Source of the DNA: UBA5209 sp964625015
Lineage (GTDB): Bacteria > Patescibacteriota > Dojkabacteria > SC72
Direction of reading: 5' to 3'
DNA length: 9,773 nt
Assembly (NCBI GenBank): GCA_964625015.1
Contig: CAZUZI010000031.1
Span: 1-9,773, forward strand
A program made the translations under genes and the position numbers. The notes under the pieces are model-generated. The model was not told where the DNA came from and searched no databases. It saw only the letters and a program-made list of their open reading frames with translations. Positions 1 through 4,804 of this stretch are shown here, in pieces; the first letter of the stretch is position 1; every line of letters starts with the position of its first letter.

Positions 1-234
1 GATGAAACAAAGGACCAGAAAAGGGAGCGCTGGCGTTTGGAAAAACAGGAACAAAGAAAACAGAACCATTATAATAAAAGTCATGATCAGAAAGTTGGAA
101 CTGGCCACTTAGGATCTTCCAGGGATCCTGATCATAAGAAAGAATTAACAAAAATATCAAACCAGATCATGAGGATCGGATTGCCTCTCTCTCATCCTCA
201 TCCTAATAAGAATAAAAAGACTTTTAAACAATGA
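1..234 (+). CDS. C-terminal part of an unrecognised, strongly charged protein (5' end outside window)
   Basis: The frame is open from the first base of the window and stops with TGA at 232-234, giving the last 77 residues. No start with a convincing ribosome binding site lies inside; the TTG at 37 is probably internal. The visible part is rich in Lys, Arg, Glu, Gln and His: a basic helix-prone stretch (RERWRLEKQEQRKQ), then a GTGHLGSSRDPDHKKEL segment, a short helix ending in IMRIGLPL, and a basic tail. There are no Cys pairs or membrane segments. I do not recognise the family. The composition would suit a small nucleic-acid-binding viral protein, but that is inference. It is followed after only 21 bases by the zinc-finger gene, so the two may be co-transcribed. 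Confidence 0.6.
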   Translation, partial: DETKDQKRERWRLEKQEQRKQNHYNKSHDQKVGTGHLGSSRDPDHKKELTKISNQIMRIGLPLSHPHPNKNKKTFKQ

Positions 235-242
235 CATATAAG
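235..242 (+). promoter_or_regulatory. Possible TATA-like box ahead of the zinc-finger gene
   Basis: CATATAAG lies directly after the stop of the upstream gene. Archaeal TATA boxes sit about 25 bases before the transcription start, which would put the start near 260-265. If this box is used, the TTG at 256 could not be the start codon and the TTG at 292, preceded by AGGGGA, would be favoured. The evidence is a single short motif. Confidence 0.25.
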
Positions 243-255
243 TGGACGGTTATTA

Positions 256-795
256 TTGAGAATAAAAAAAAATTTTAGGGGACTCTCTGGATTGACTGGT
301 AAGGGGAAGCTTAAATGTCATCATTGCAAATCACCATTATCAAAGGAGCCAGGAGAATCTTTCCTAATCTTACGGAAAGAGGATAAAAACGGAAACCGAG
401 TAACTAGACATTATTATATTTGTAAACAATGCCTTAAACAGAAAATAGTTCCCAGGTGTGAGGATAAAAATTGTAAATGTAACACCTGCCAGGATCCAGA
501 TCTAAGACTCAAACACATCCATTATGATCATGAGCGTGGTGGTGAATGCAGCTGTTTAAAATGTGGTATTGTTTATGAGGAAGGACTACTTGGAAATGGA
601 AATCTTGGAGAAAACAAATCCATAATAAAACCCAAAGAGCCTAAAGATTATGACATATTAACCCAAACCCTAGCTGATGATCCACTGGTAAACTGGTTTA
701 ATCAAACTAATGATGAATTGGTGATCACCTGCAAAGTTGAATATAGTTATCTCTTATCAAATAAGTATCCAACAGCTGATTTAATTTTTATTTAG
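256..795 (+). CDS. Small protein with two zinc-binding regions, one resembling the TFB/TFIIB zinc ribbon
   Basis: The ORF has 179 residues from the TTG at 256; a second TTG at 292 (residue 13), preceded by AGGGGA, is an equally good start and keeps all Cys. The first zinc unit is C21-x2-C24 paired with C56-x2-C59 (YYICKQC). The second unit is C75-x2-C78 and C100-x2-C103, with extra Cys at 68, 73 and 98. Around it, residues 90-109 (YDHERGGECSCLKCGIVYEE) closely resemble the zinc ribbon at the N-terminus of archaeal TFB, where an acidic strand precedes CxxCGxVxEE. The cyclin-like core of TFB is absent; the C-terminal 60 residues (LADDPLVNWFNQTNDELV) are unrecognised. It may bind nucleic acid or the RNA polymerase dock region and act as a viral transcription regulator. 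The Cys pattern is seen in the sequence; the function is inferred. Confidence 0.7.
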   Translation: MRIKKNFRGLSGLTGKGKLKCHHCKSPLSKEPGESFLILRKEDKNGNRVTRHYYICKQCLKQKIVPRCEDKNCKCNTCQDPDLRLKHIHYDHERGGECSCLKCGIVYEEGLLGNGNLGENKSIIKPKEPKDYDILTQTLADDPLVNWFNQTNDELVITCKVEYSYLLSNKYPTADLIFI

Positions 796-796
796 T

Positions 797-863
797 GGTG
801 GTGTCCTTAACAAACTCCTTAAAAAAAAATAGTCGATGTCTTTCCACTTTTCAGGGCACCACC
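797..863 (+). repeat. Inverted repeat directly after the zinc-finger gene
   Basis: GGTGGTGTCC (797-806) can pair with GGGCACCACC (854-863): ten consecutive pairs, nine Watson-Crick and one G-U. The loop of 47 bases contains a run of nine A. The left arm begins two bases after the TAG stop, which would fit a 3'-end structure of the zinc-finger mRNA. The long loop is unlike a bacterial intrinsic terminator. Confidence 0.45.
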
Positions 864-980
864 CAAAACCCCCTATCAAATAAATTCACGTTTCACAGAT
901 TCCCTTCTGTGGATTCTTTCAGAAGCCAGATAGACACCTTTAGACCTGGGACACGTCGTTAAACTGTTCCCTACTCCCTA

Positions 981-988
981 TTAATATT
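981..988 (+). promoter_or_regulatory. Possible TATA box for the ORF at 1017
   Basis: TTAATATT ends 28 bases before the ATG at 1017. That is about the distance expected between an archaeal TATA box and the transcription start, so the message would be leaderless or nearly so. This agrees with the lack of a Shine-Dalgarno site before 1017. Short AT-rich motifs are common here, so this is tentative. Confidence 0.3.
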
Positions 989-1016
989 CTTTTTTCACTT
1001 TAATGGCCTGGTTTGA

Positions 1017-1154
1017 ATGTCAGAAAAGGAAGATAAAAAGAAGGAAGATTCTTTTTATCAGATTATGGCTGATTGCATTGATAAACAATGTAAAAGAAGC
1101 CGGCCCCATGAAGACCTAAAAAAATTGGTGATATTATGTTTTATCATGCCTTAG
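1017..1154 (+). CDS. Small charged hypothetical protein, 45 residues
   Basis: ATG at 1017, TAG at 1152-1154. The product starts with a very charged segment (MSEKEDKKKEDSF), has two Cys (CIDKQC), and ends in a short hydrophobic segment (LVILCFIMP). No Shine-Dalgarno site precedes it, but a TATA-like box 28 bases upstream would fit leaderless translation. Two other short frames overlap it: 1003-1119, which gives a very basic peptide, and 1136-1336. Amino-acid composition makes this frame the most protein-like of the three. No family is recognised. Whether it is expressed is uncertain. Confidence 0.4.
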   Translation: MSEKEDKKKEDSFYQIMADCIDKQCKRSRPHEDLKKLVILCFIMP

Positions 1155-1336
1155 CCAGGCCCATAAATTGGTTAGTGGCACATCTAAGGCGTAGCCGCAA
1201 TTTGTTTAATGAAAACAACCACCAAACAAGTGAGGTGATTGTATTAAGCGATTGTTTCTCTACTTCTTACTTATATCAGCAACACTCTTATCTATCACGC
1301 CAATATCAGCTTATGATGGTGCCATTGGAGTTGTAA
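1136..1336 (+). CDS. Doubtful small ORF, 66 residues, overlapping its neighbours
   Basis: It has an ATG at 1136 with GGTGAT (1127-1132) three bases upstream, which is a good archaeal ribosome site. Against it, the 5' end overlaps the 45-residue ORF by 19 bases and the 3' end overlaps the exported Cys-rich gene by at least 85 bases. The last third reads as low-quality protein (many Ser, Tyr, Gln). The first 30 residues are hydrophobic then basic (ARPINWLVAHLRRSRNLF). It may be a real short peptide, an out-of-frame shadow, or a translational lead-in to the downstream gene. Confidence 0.25.
   Translation: MFYHALARPINWLVAHLRRSRNLFNENNHQTSEVIVLSDCFSTSYLYQQHSYLSRQYQLMMVPLEL
1234..1239 (+). promoter_or_regulatory. 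Shine-Dalgarno site GGTGAT that questions the start of the Cys-rich gene
   Basis: GGTGAT, within GAGGTGAT, is complementary to the archaeal 16S rRNA 3' end. It is 12 bases from the TTG at 1252 but only three from an in-frame ATT at 1243. The same three- or four-base distance is seen before 1136 (GGTGAT-ATT-ATG) and 8547 (GGTGAT-ATTT-TTG). By that local standard the ATT is the better placed codon. Confidence 0.5.
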
Positions 1337-1716
1337 TTACTCCTGAGTACGTTCATGTTGATTATGCTAAATGCAGCTGTTTACATAGTGATGGATACTA
1401 TTATCACAGCAATATAACTTTCCTGAATTACTGCCCTGTATGTGGTTCTTATGGAACCCTACTATATGAAGAGGGCCCTAGTTCATGGACCTCTCCAGAG
1501 GGCCTTTATTACTGTTCCGGAGCTCTCGGAGGCTGTGATGCTGATTTTTGTTTGGTGCATGGAAGGTCTCATGATAGTTTGGGATGTTATTTAGTTCCTT
1601 ATCAGATCCCACCAAAGCAACCTGAAAAGCATCAATTGAAACCTAAAACTAAGCTGAATTATATAAAGACTATCTTAAAACTCACCAATCTATTTTGTGA
1701 GCCCCTTTTGATGTAG
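1252..1716 (+). CDS. Exported Cys-rich protein with zinc-ribbon-like CPxCG segment
   Basis: From the TTG at 1252 the product has 154 residues. It begins with a signal-peptide-like hydrophobic segment (residues 1-18) and a likely cleavage site after PISA (17-20). The mature part has Cys at 41, 43, 61, 64, 88, 95, 100, 112 and 149. Key stretches are NYCPVCGSYGTLLYEEG (59-75), LYYCSGALGGCDADFC (85-100) and HGRSH (103-107). From memory, an 'NYCPxCG..GTL...C..CDADFC' arrangement occurs in cell-envelope or phage proteins of Methanobacteriales; I cannot confirm this by search. The Cys pairs could bind metal or form disulfides outside the cell. The tail (from 118) is Pro/Lys-rich. The start is open: the ATT at 1243 lies three bases after GGTGAT (1234-1239) and would add Ile-Lys-Arg, giving the basic n-region the TTG form lacks. 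Confidence 0.7.
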   Translation: MFLYFLLISATLLSITPISAYDGAIGVVITPEYVHVDYAKCSCLHSDGYYYHSNITFLNYCPVCGSYGTLLYEEGPSSWTSPEGLYYCSGALGGCDADFCLVHGRSHDSLGCYLVPYQIPPKQPEKHQLKPKTKLNYIKTILKLTNLFCEPLLM

Positions 1717-1801
1717 GGGATAACCTATTTGGAGCTTTGGGATTATTCTATCATGTTATCGCCTCTTAATTCATAGATTATCCGAATCCTCTACATCAAA
1801 A
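1706..1801 (+). repeat. Long inverted repeat (16-bp stem) over the stop codon of the Cys-rich gene
   Basis: TTTTGATGTAGGGGAT (1706-1721) pairs with ATCCTCTACATCAAAA (1786-1801): 16 consecutive pairs with one G-U. The 64-base loop contains competing partners: GATAAC (1719-1724) with GTTATC (1755-1760), and GGATAA (1718-1723) with TTATCC (1778-1783). The left arm also allows a local CCCC/GGGG hairpin (1702-1705 with 1716-1719). The TAG stop lies inside the left arm. The element fills the interval up to the next promoter. It could be a 3'-end or processing structure, a small RNA, or a protein or recombination site. Confidence 0.6.
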
Positions 1802-1805
1802 ACCC

Positions 1806-1819
1806 TATTTAAATAAATA
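1806..1819 (+). promoter_or_regulatory. Probable TATA box for the small membrane-protein cluster
   Basis: TATTTAAATAAATA is the best TATA-like match in the left half of the window. It lies directly after the long inverted repeat. The expected transcription start is about 1835-1842, close to GGGAGAGTGAT, so the message for the proline-rich gene would have a very short leader or none. This separates the cluster from the Cys-rich gene as a new transcription unit. Confidence 0.4.
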
Positions 1820-1863
1820 AAACCGTTTTTTGGGAGAGTGATGAAATTATAAAGAAATTAACA

Positions 1864-2067
1864 ATGATGGGAATTTTAATAATATTCCTGGTAAGTGCTG
1901 CCTATGCATGCCATGAGATCCCACCTGTAGATCCACCAATCGATCCACCTGTGGAACCACCTATAGAACCACCTGCAAACAACACCACAGAACCCACACC
2001 TGAGCCAGTGGTTAAAGAAGTTGTTAAAACCGAACCGGTAACGGTGGAAATGCAATGCACCCAATAA
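1864..2067 (+). CDS. Short exported proline-rich protein
   Basis: From the ATG at 1864 the product has 67 residues. Residues 1-15 form a hydrophobic signal segment (GILIIFLVSAAYA) with an AYA cleavage site directly before Cys16; the lipobox is poor, so lipidation is unsure. Then follows a Pro-rich repeat of the type PPxDPP/PPxEPP (residues 20-37), a short Thr/Pro stretch, and a Val/Lys/Glu tail ending in a second Cys. The arrangement recalls small proline-rich spanin-type proteins of phages, but archaea of this type have no outer membrane, so this is only an analogy. No Shine-Dalgarno site lies at normal distance from this ATG. An in-frame ATT at 1846, three bases after AGTGAT (1837-1842), would add IIKKLT and give a normal basic n-region. 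The 3' end overlaps the next small gene by 13 bases. Confidence 0.55.
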   Translation: MMGILIIFLVSAAYACHEIPPVDPPIDPPVEPPIEPPANNTTEPTPEPVVKEVVKTEPVTVEMQCTQ

Positions 2068-2150
2068 TAACAATAATCCTCGCTATTATTTTTTTATACC
2101 TACTGATTAAGGGGATTGAAATAATATTTGATAATAACACGTGGAGATGA
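2055..2150 (+). CDS. Single-span membrane peptide, 31 residues
   Basis: ATG at 2055 with GGTGG (2043-2047) seven bases upstream; TGA at 2148-2150. The sequence is almost one transmembrane helix: IITIILAIIFLYLLIKGIEIIF, shortened here to residues 4-18 (IITIILAIIFLYLLI) plus a second hydrophobic turn, ending in DNNTWR. It overlaps the end of the proline-rich gene by 13 bases and is followed five bases later by the holin-like gene, so the three are probably translated from one message. No family is recognised. A role in membrane permeabilisation, or as a regulator of the neighbouring holin-like protein, is inferred from position only. Confidence 0.5.
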   Translation: MHPIITIILAIIFLYLLIKGIEIIFDNNTWR

Positions 2151-2155
2151 TAATA

Positions 2156-2305
2156 ATGGATAAAACAGTACAAATTGAAATAATAGCAATAGTAGGGATC
2201 CTCTCAGGAGTGGCACTATACCTTGGTCAGAATGAGATAGCAACCGCTGGAGTCGGTGGGTTGATCGGTTTCCTGGCTAATGACAAACTAGTGAAAGCTG
2301 AATAA
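2156..2305 (+). CDS. Holin-like small membrane protein, 49 residues
   Basis: ATG at 2156, TAA at 2303-2305. A good Shine-Dalgarno site (GGAGATGAT, 2143-2151) lies four bases upstream. The product begins with a short polar segment (MDKTVQIE) and has two hydrophobic segments, IIAIVGILSGVALYLG (9-24) and ATAGVGGLIGFLA (29-41), separated by a polar turn (QNEIA), and ends with a charged tail (NDKLVKAE). Two short helices with a charged C-terminus match the layout of class II holins, which permeabilise the cytoplasmic membrane at the end of infection. Small two-span proteins like this are common in methanogen viruses as far as I recall. The neighbours, also tiny membrane or exported proteins, support a lysis or envelope module. 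No endolysin is visible, although the assembly gap is only 400 bases away. Confidence 0.55.
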   Translation: MDKTVQIEIIAIVGILSGVALYLGQNEIATAGVGGLIGFLANDKLVKAE

Positions 2306-2335
2306 AAAAAAACATTATCTCCGGAGCATGCACCT

Positions 2336-2709
2336 ATGACTGAAATAGAATATCCACACATCACCATAGAAGAAGAAAAACAGGTAAACAATGATCATGA
2401 TGTAAAGGAATTATACACCAAACATGGCCATAAAGTTGAATGCATGCAAAGAGATACAATACAAAGAATCTTCGACTTATGGAAAAACACCAACATTGAT
2501 TTACTATTAATAAAAGATGCCCTAGGAATCAAAGAATATCAAAACGGAGACAGAGACAAACAAATAAAAGAAGCCAGAGAACGCATCCAAGAAATAGGAG
2601 CCAAAACAGAGGAAGCTGATGAAAACATCAGGGAAGATGTAAACCACTTAAAGATAGACGTGGCAGTTATCAAAACAGCAGTCCTAAAAGAAGACCAAGA
2701 GAAAAAAAG
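2336..2709 (+). CDS. Coiled-coil protein, C-terminus lost in the assembly gap
   Basis: ATG at 2336 with GGAG (2323-2326) upstream; 124 residues are readable before the Ns. The N-terminus is acidic (MTEIEYPHITIEEEK), a middle segment reads ELYTKHGHKVECMQRDTI, and residues from about 75 on are a Lys/Glu/Ile-rich coiled coil (IKEARERIQEIGAKTEEADE, then HLKIDVAVIKTAVLKEDQEK). A coiled coil carrying an 'VAVIKTAVLKE' heptad is reminiscent of XhlA-type proteins that accompany holins, in which a membrane helix follows the coil; that part would be in the gap. Being next to a holin-like gene is consistent. The continuation beyond the gap cannot be fixed: after the Ns one frame stops at 2840, one at 2881 and one at 2886. 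Confidence 0.55.
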
Positions 2710-2809
2710 NNNNNNNNNNNNNNNNNNNNNNNNNNNNNNNNNNNNNNNNNNNNNNNNNNNNNNNNNNNNNNNNNNNNNNNNNNNNNNNNNNNNNNNNNNN
2801 NNNNNNNNN
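2710..2809. other. Assembly gap (100 Ns)
   Basis: Exactly 100 Ns is a usual placeholder for a scaffold gap of unknown length. Genes may be missing here, for instance an endolysin or the C-terminal part of the coiled-coil gene. Reading any ORF through the gap is not justified. Confidence 0.95.
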
Positions 2810-2811
2810 AT

Positions 2812-2886
2812 GCAGTTATACCTATACAACAGGAAAATGAAAAAACAAAAAAGGAGATACAAACATGGCTTATCCCATTAAAGTAA
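2812..2886 (+). CDS. Possible 3' end of the gene interrupted by the gap
   Basis: This frame, open from the gap to TAA at 2884-2886, reads AVIPIQQENEKTKKEIQTWL and four more residues. It has the codon use and charge pattern of a real C-terminus, and a 22-base overlap with the small terminase start would suit this tightly packed region. The alternative frame starting at 2811 ends at TGA 2838-2840 (CSYTYTTGK) and would leave a normal 24-base spacer containing AAGGAGAT. I cannot decide between them, nor whether either belongs to the coiled-coil gene. Confidence 0.3.
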   Translation, partial: AVIPIQQENEKTKKEIQTWLIPLK

Positions 2887-3380
2887 AAGACTATGCAAAA
2901 AAACTATTCCTAACAATCTCCAAGGAAGGCCAGCATAAATTTTCCGAGGATGACATAGTGGAAGAAATTTCCAGGGAATTTCCAGATCTTCCAAAATTTC
3001 CAGATAGAAGGACCATCAATAATTGGATCAATACTAAAGATAAAGAATCTAAAAAAACCTGGAAAAATCTCTGGGATCGTGGTGTAAGACATGGGATACA
3101 AAATGCAGCCAGGGAACATCTTGAAGACATTGAAGGTGAGGAAGAAATTGATATTAACATTGACACTGTGATCAGTCTCAGGGCTGGCAATGCTATCAAA
3201 GTTCAAAAACAAATTTCCGAAAAATTGGAAGCTGGCCATAGTTTGGATAAGGAAGATGTTAGGGCATGGAGAGCCAGCGAGTACACTTTTAATAATTTAA
3301 ACCTGGAAGCCAAAGCTGATGAAGATGATCCTTTTGACATAGATTATGATTATTTAGATGATGTGGTGGAAAATGAATGA
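2865..3380 (+). CDS. Terminase small subunit (putative)
   Basis: The product has 171 residues. ATG at 2865, with AAGGAGAT six bases upstream, is a clear start. The N-terminal part (about 5-57) is mostly helical and contains a helix-turn-helix-like unit (FSEDDIVEEISREFP ... DRRTINNWIN). The middle (60-90) is rich in Lys/Trp. A second helical region (100-150) contains KVQKQISEKLEAGHSLDKED, which could oligomerise, and the C-terminus is strongly acidic (DEDDPFDIDYDYLDDV). Small terminases bind the packaging site on the viral DNA as a ring, and hand it to the large subunit. The call rests on size, HTH plus acidic tail, and the ATGA overlap with a certain large-terminase gene; sequence similarity to a named family is not evident to me. 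Confidence 0.65.
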   Translation: MAYPIKVKDYAKKLFLTISKEGQHKFSEDDIVEEISREFPDLPKFPDRRTINNWINTKDKESKKTWKNLWDRGVRHGIQNAAREHLEDIEGEEEIDINIDTVISLRAGNAIKVQKQISEKLEAGHSLDKEDVRAWRASEYTFNNLNLEAKADEDDPFDIDYDYLDDVVENE

Positions 3381-4804
3381 ACAGATCCACCAGGAGAAAA
3401 CTTCAAAAGGTATTTAATCGTTTATATTCATTTTCTAAGTTTACTTATGGTAGAAGATTCATTGATGGAGCGCATCTTAAACGGTTATCAGCCAAACTGG
3501 AATTAGTGGCCACTGGTAAAAGTAAAAGATTGATTGTAAACCTTCCACCGAGGCACTCCAAAACTACTTTCTGTTCTATAAATTTTCCAGTTTGGAAAAT
3601 TTTTAAAGATCCTAATCTTTCCATCCTGATCATCACTTATGGTGATGATTTATCAGAGGAAATTGGAACCGAGATTAGGAGAATAATAAAGGAATATGGC
3701 CACTTTTTTAATGTTTATCTTTCACAGCACACAGCATCCAAAACTAAAATAAAATTCATAGATAAGGATGGGAAGGATTACAGGGGTAAGATCCAAGTAT
3801 TAGGATACAAAGGATCCATCACTGGGAAAGATGCTGATATAGTAATAATTGATGATTTAATTAAAAACGCTGAAGAGGCTCTTAGCCCTAGACAGAACAG
3901 GAAATTAGTTGAATTTTACAAAACAGCAATTTATACGAGACTGTTTGAGCACTCTACAGTTATAGTTGTCTCTACCAGGTGGGCTAAAACAGATCTAGTT
4001 GGATGGTTAATTGAAAACAGTGTTGAAGACTGGGATAAACTAATCCTTCCAGCAATAGATGAAAACAACAATCCACTCTGGCCTGAGCGTTTCACCAAAG
4101 AACGGATGGCCATTGTAGAGGATGAACAGGGCCCTTTTTGGTGGGCTGCCTTATACCTTCAAAACCCAGAGGATCTTAAAGGTGATGTGTTTGAAGGTGA
4201 GTTCCTTTCAATCCCTAAAAATGAAATTGATCTTAATGACTTCAGGAGATATGTAAGGTTCTGGGACCGAGCATCAACTGATAAAGAAGCATCAACTGAT
4301 CCTGATTGGACAGCTGGCCTTTTGATGGGAGAGCTGAAATCTGATGCTAAAATTAAAAAGAAAAAAGAATATTCACAATTAACCCACATAGTCCTGGATG
4401 TTGTAAGATTCCAAGGTTCCCCTGCAAAGAACCAAACCAGGATCCGAAACACTGCAGAAAAGGATAAGATCCTTTATGGTGGGGTGGAGATCTTCATGGA
4501 AGAGGAAGGTGGAAGCTCAGGGAAAGACACTATCCACACTTATAAGAATGAAGTATTAGCTGGTTTTAAATTCAAAGGCATAAGGAGCACTGGCAGTAAA
4601 AGGATCAGGGCTATTGATGTAGCTGCAGCTGTAGAATTTCAGAAAGTAGGTTTCATTAAAAGGAGATTCACAGGGAATTTATTTTTAGAAATGAGAGCCT
4701 TTCCTTATGGATCCCATGATGATCAAGTTGATGCACTTTCAGGAAGTTATGGGAGATTTAAAAAGAAAACTGTTCTGAGACCTAGGAACAGGAGAAAATC
4801 ATGA
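3377..4804 (+). CDS. terL: Terminase large subunit (packaging ATPase and nuclease)
   Basis: The product has 475 residues, a normal length. It drives viral DNA into the prohead and cuts the concatemer. ATPase domain: Walker A PPRHSKT (57-63; the family usually has PPRHGKT, here Ser replaces Gly), adenine-motif region IITYGDDLSEEIG (85-97), Walker B IVIIDDLIK (155-163), and coupling motif VSTRWAKTDLVGWL (198-211). RNase H-like nuclease domain: FWDRAS with Asp297, the loop TDPDWTAG with Asp308/Asp310, the Glu cluster FMEEEGG (373-379), and HDDQVDALSGSYG with Asp448/Asp449/Asp452 near the end. All expected acidic residues are present, so it looks functional. The start at 3377 overlaps the small-subunit stop in ATGA. 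Its own stop overlaps the portal start in the same way. The extein-free structure shows no intein here, unlike the minor head gene downstream. Confidence 0.95.
   Translation: MNRSTRRKLQKVFNRLYSFSKFTYGRRFIDGAHLKRLSAKLELVATGKSKRLIVNLPPRHSKTTFCSINFPVWKIFKDPNLSILIITYGDDLSEEIGTEIRRIIKEYGHFFNVYLSQHTASKTKIKFIDKDGKDYRGKIQVLGYKGSITGKDADIVIIDDLIKNAEEALSPRQNRKLVEFYKTAIYTRLFEHSTVIVVSTRWAKTDLVGWLIENSVEDWDKLILPAIDENNNPLWPERFTKERMAIVEDEQGPFWWAALYLQNPEDLKGDVFEGEFLSIPKNEIDLNDFRRYVRFWDRASTDKEASTDPDWTAGLLMGELKSDAKIKKKKEYSQLTHIVLDVVRFQGSPAKNQTRIRNTAEKDKILYGGVEIFMEEEGGSSGKDTIHTYKNEVLAGFKFKGIRSTGSKRIRAIDVAAAVEFQKVGFIKRRFTGNLFLEMRAFPYGSHDDQVDALSGSYGRFKKKTVLRPRNRRKS

Larger units (their letters stand above)
796..1016. 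other. Non-coding stretch with several potential hairpins
   Basis: I find no convincing gene in these 221 bases. They contain a long-range stem (797-806 with 854-863), a perfect 6-bp hairpin CACAGA/TCTGTG (894-899 with 906-911, 6-base loop), and a weaker one GGGACA/TGTTCCC with one bulged base (948-953 with 965-971). A TATA-like box follows at 981-988. The stretch could be the leader or body of a small RNA, a transcription terminator region, or a packaging or replication site. Nothing in the sequence decides between these. Confidence 0.4.

Noticed and set aside
1003..1119. ORF of 38 residues, very basic, beginning with MAWFECQKRK
   Set aside because: No ribosome site, overlaps the better 45-residue frame almost fully, and its composition is that of an out-of-frame reading.
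2336..2881. ORF read through the assembly gap
   Set aside because: The frame depends on a placeholder of 100 Ns and has no meaning; the gene was annotated only up to the gap.
2891..3239. Two overlapping ORFs of 102 and 109 residues on the minus strand
   Set aside because: Both lie fully antisense to the small terminase, have no ribosome site and show unprotein-like hydrophobic composition.
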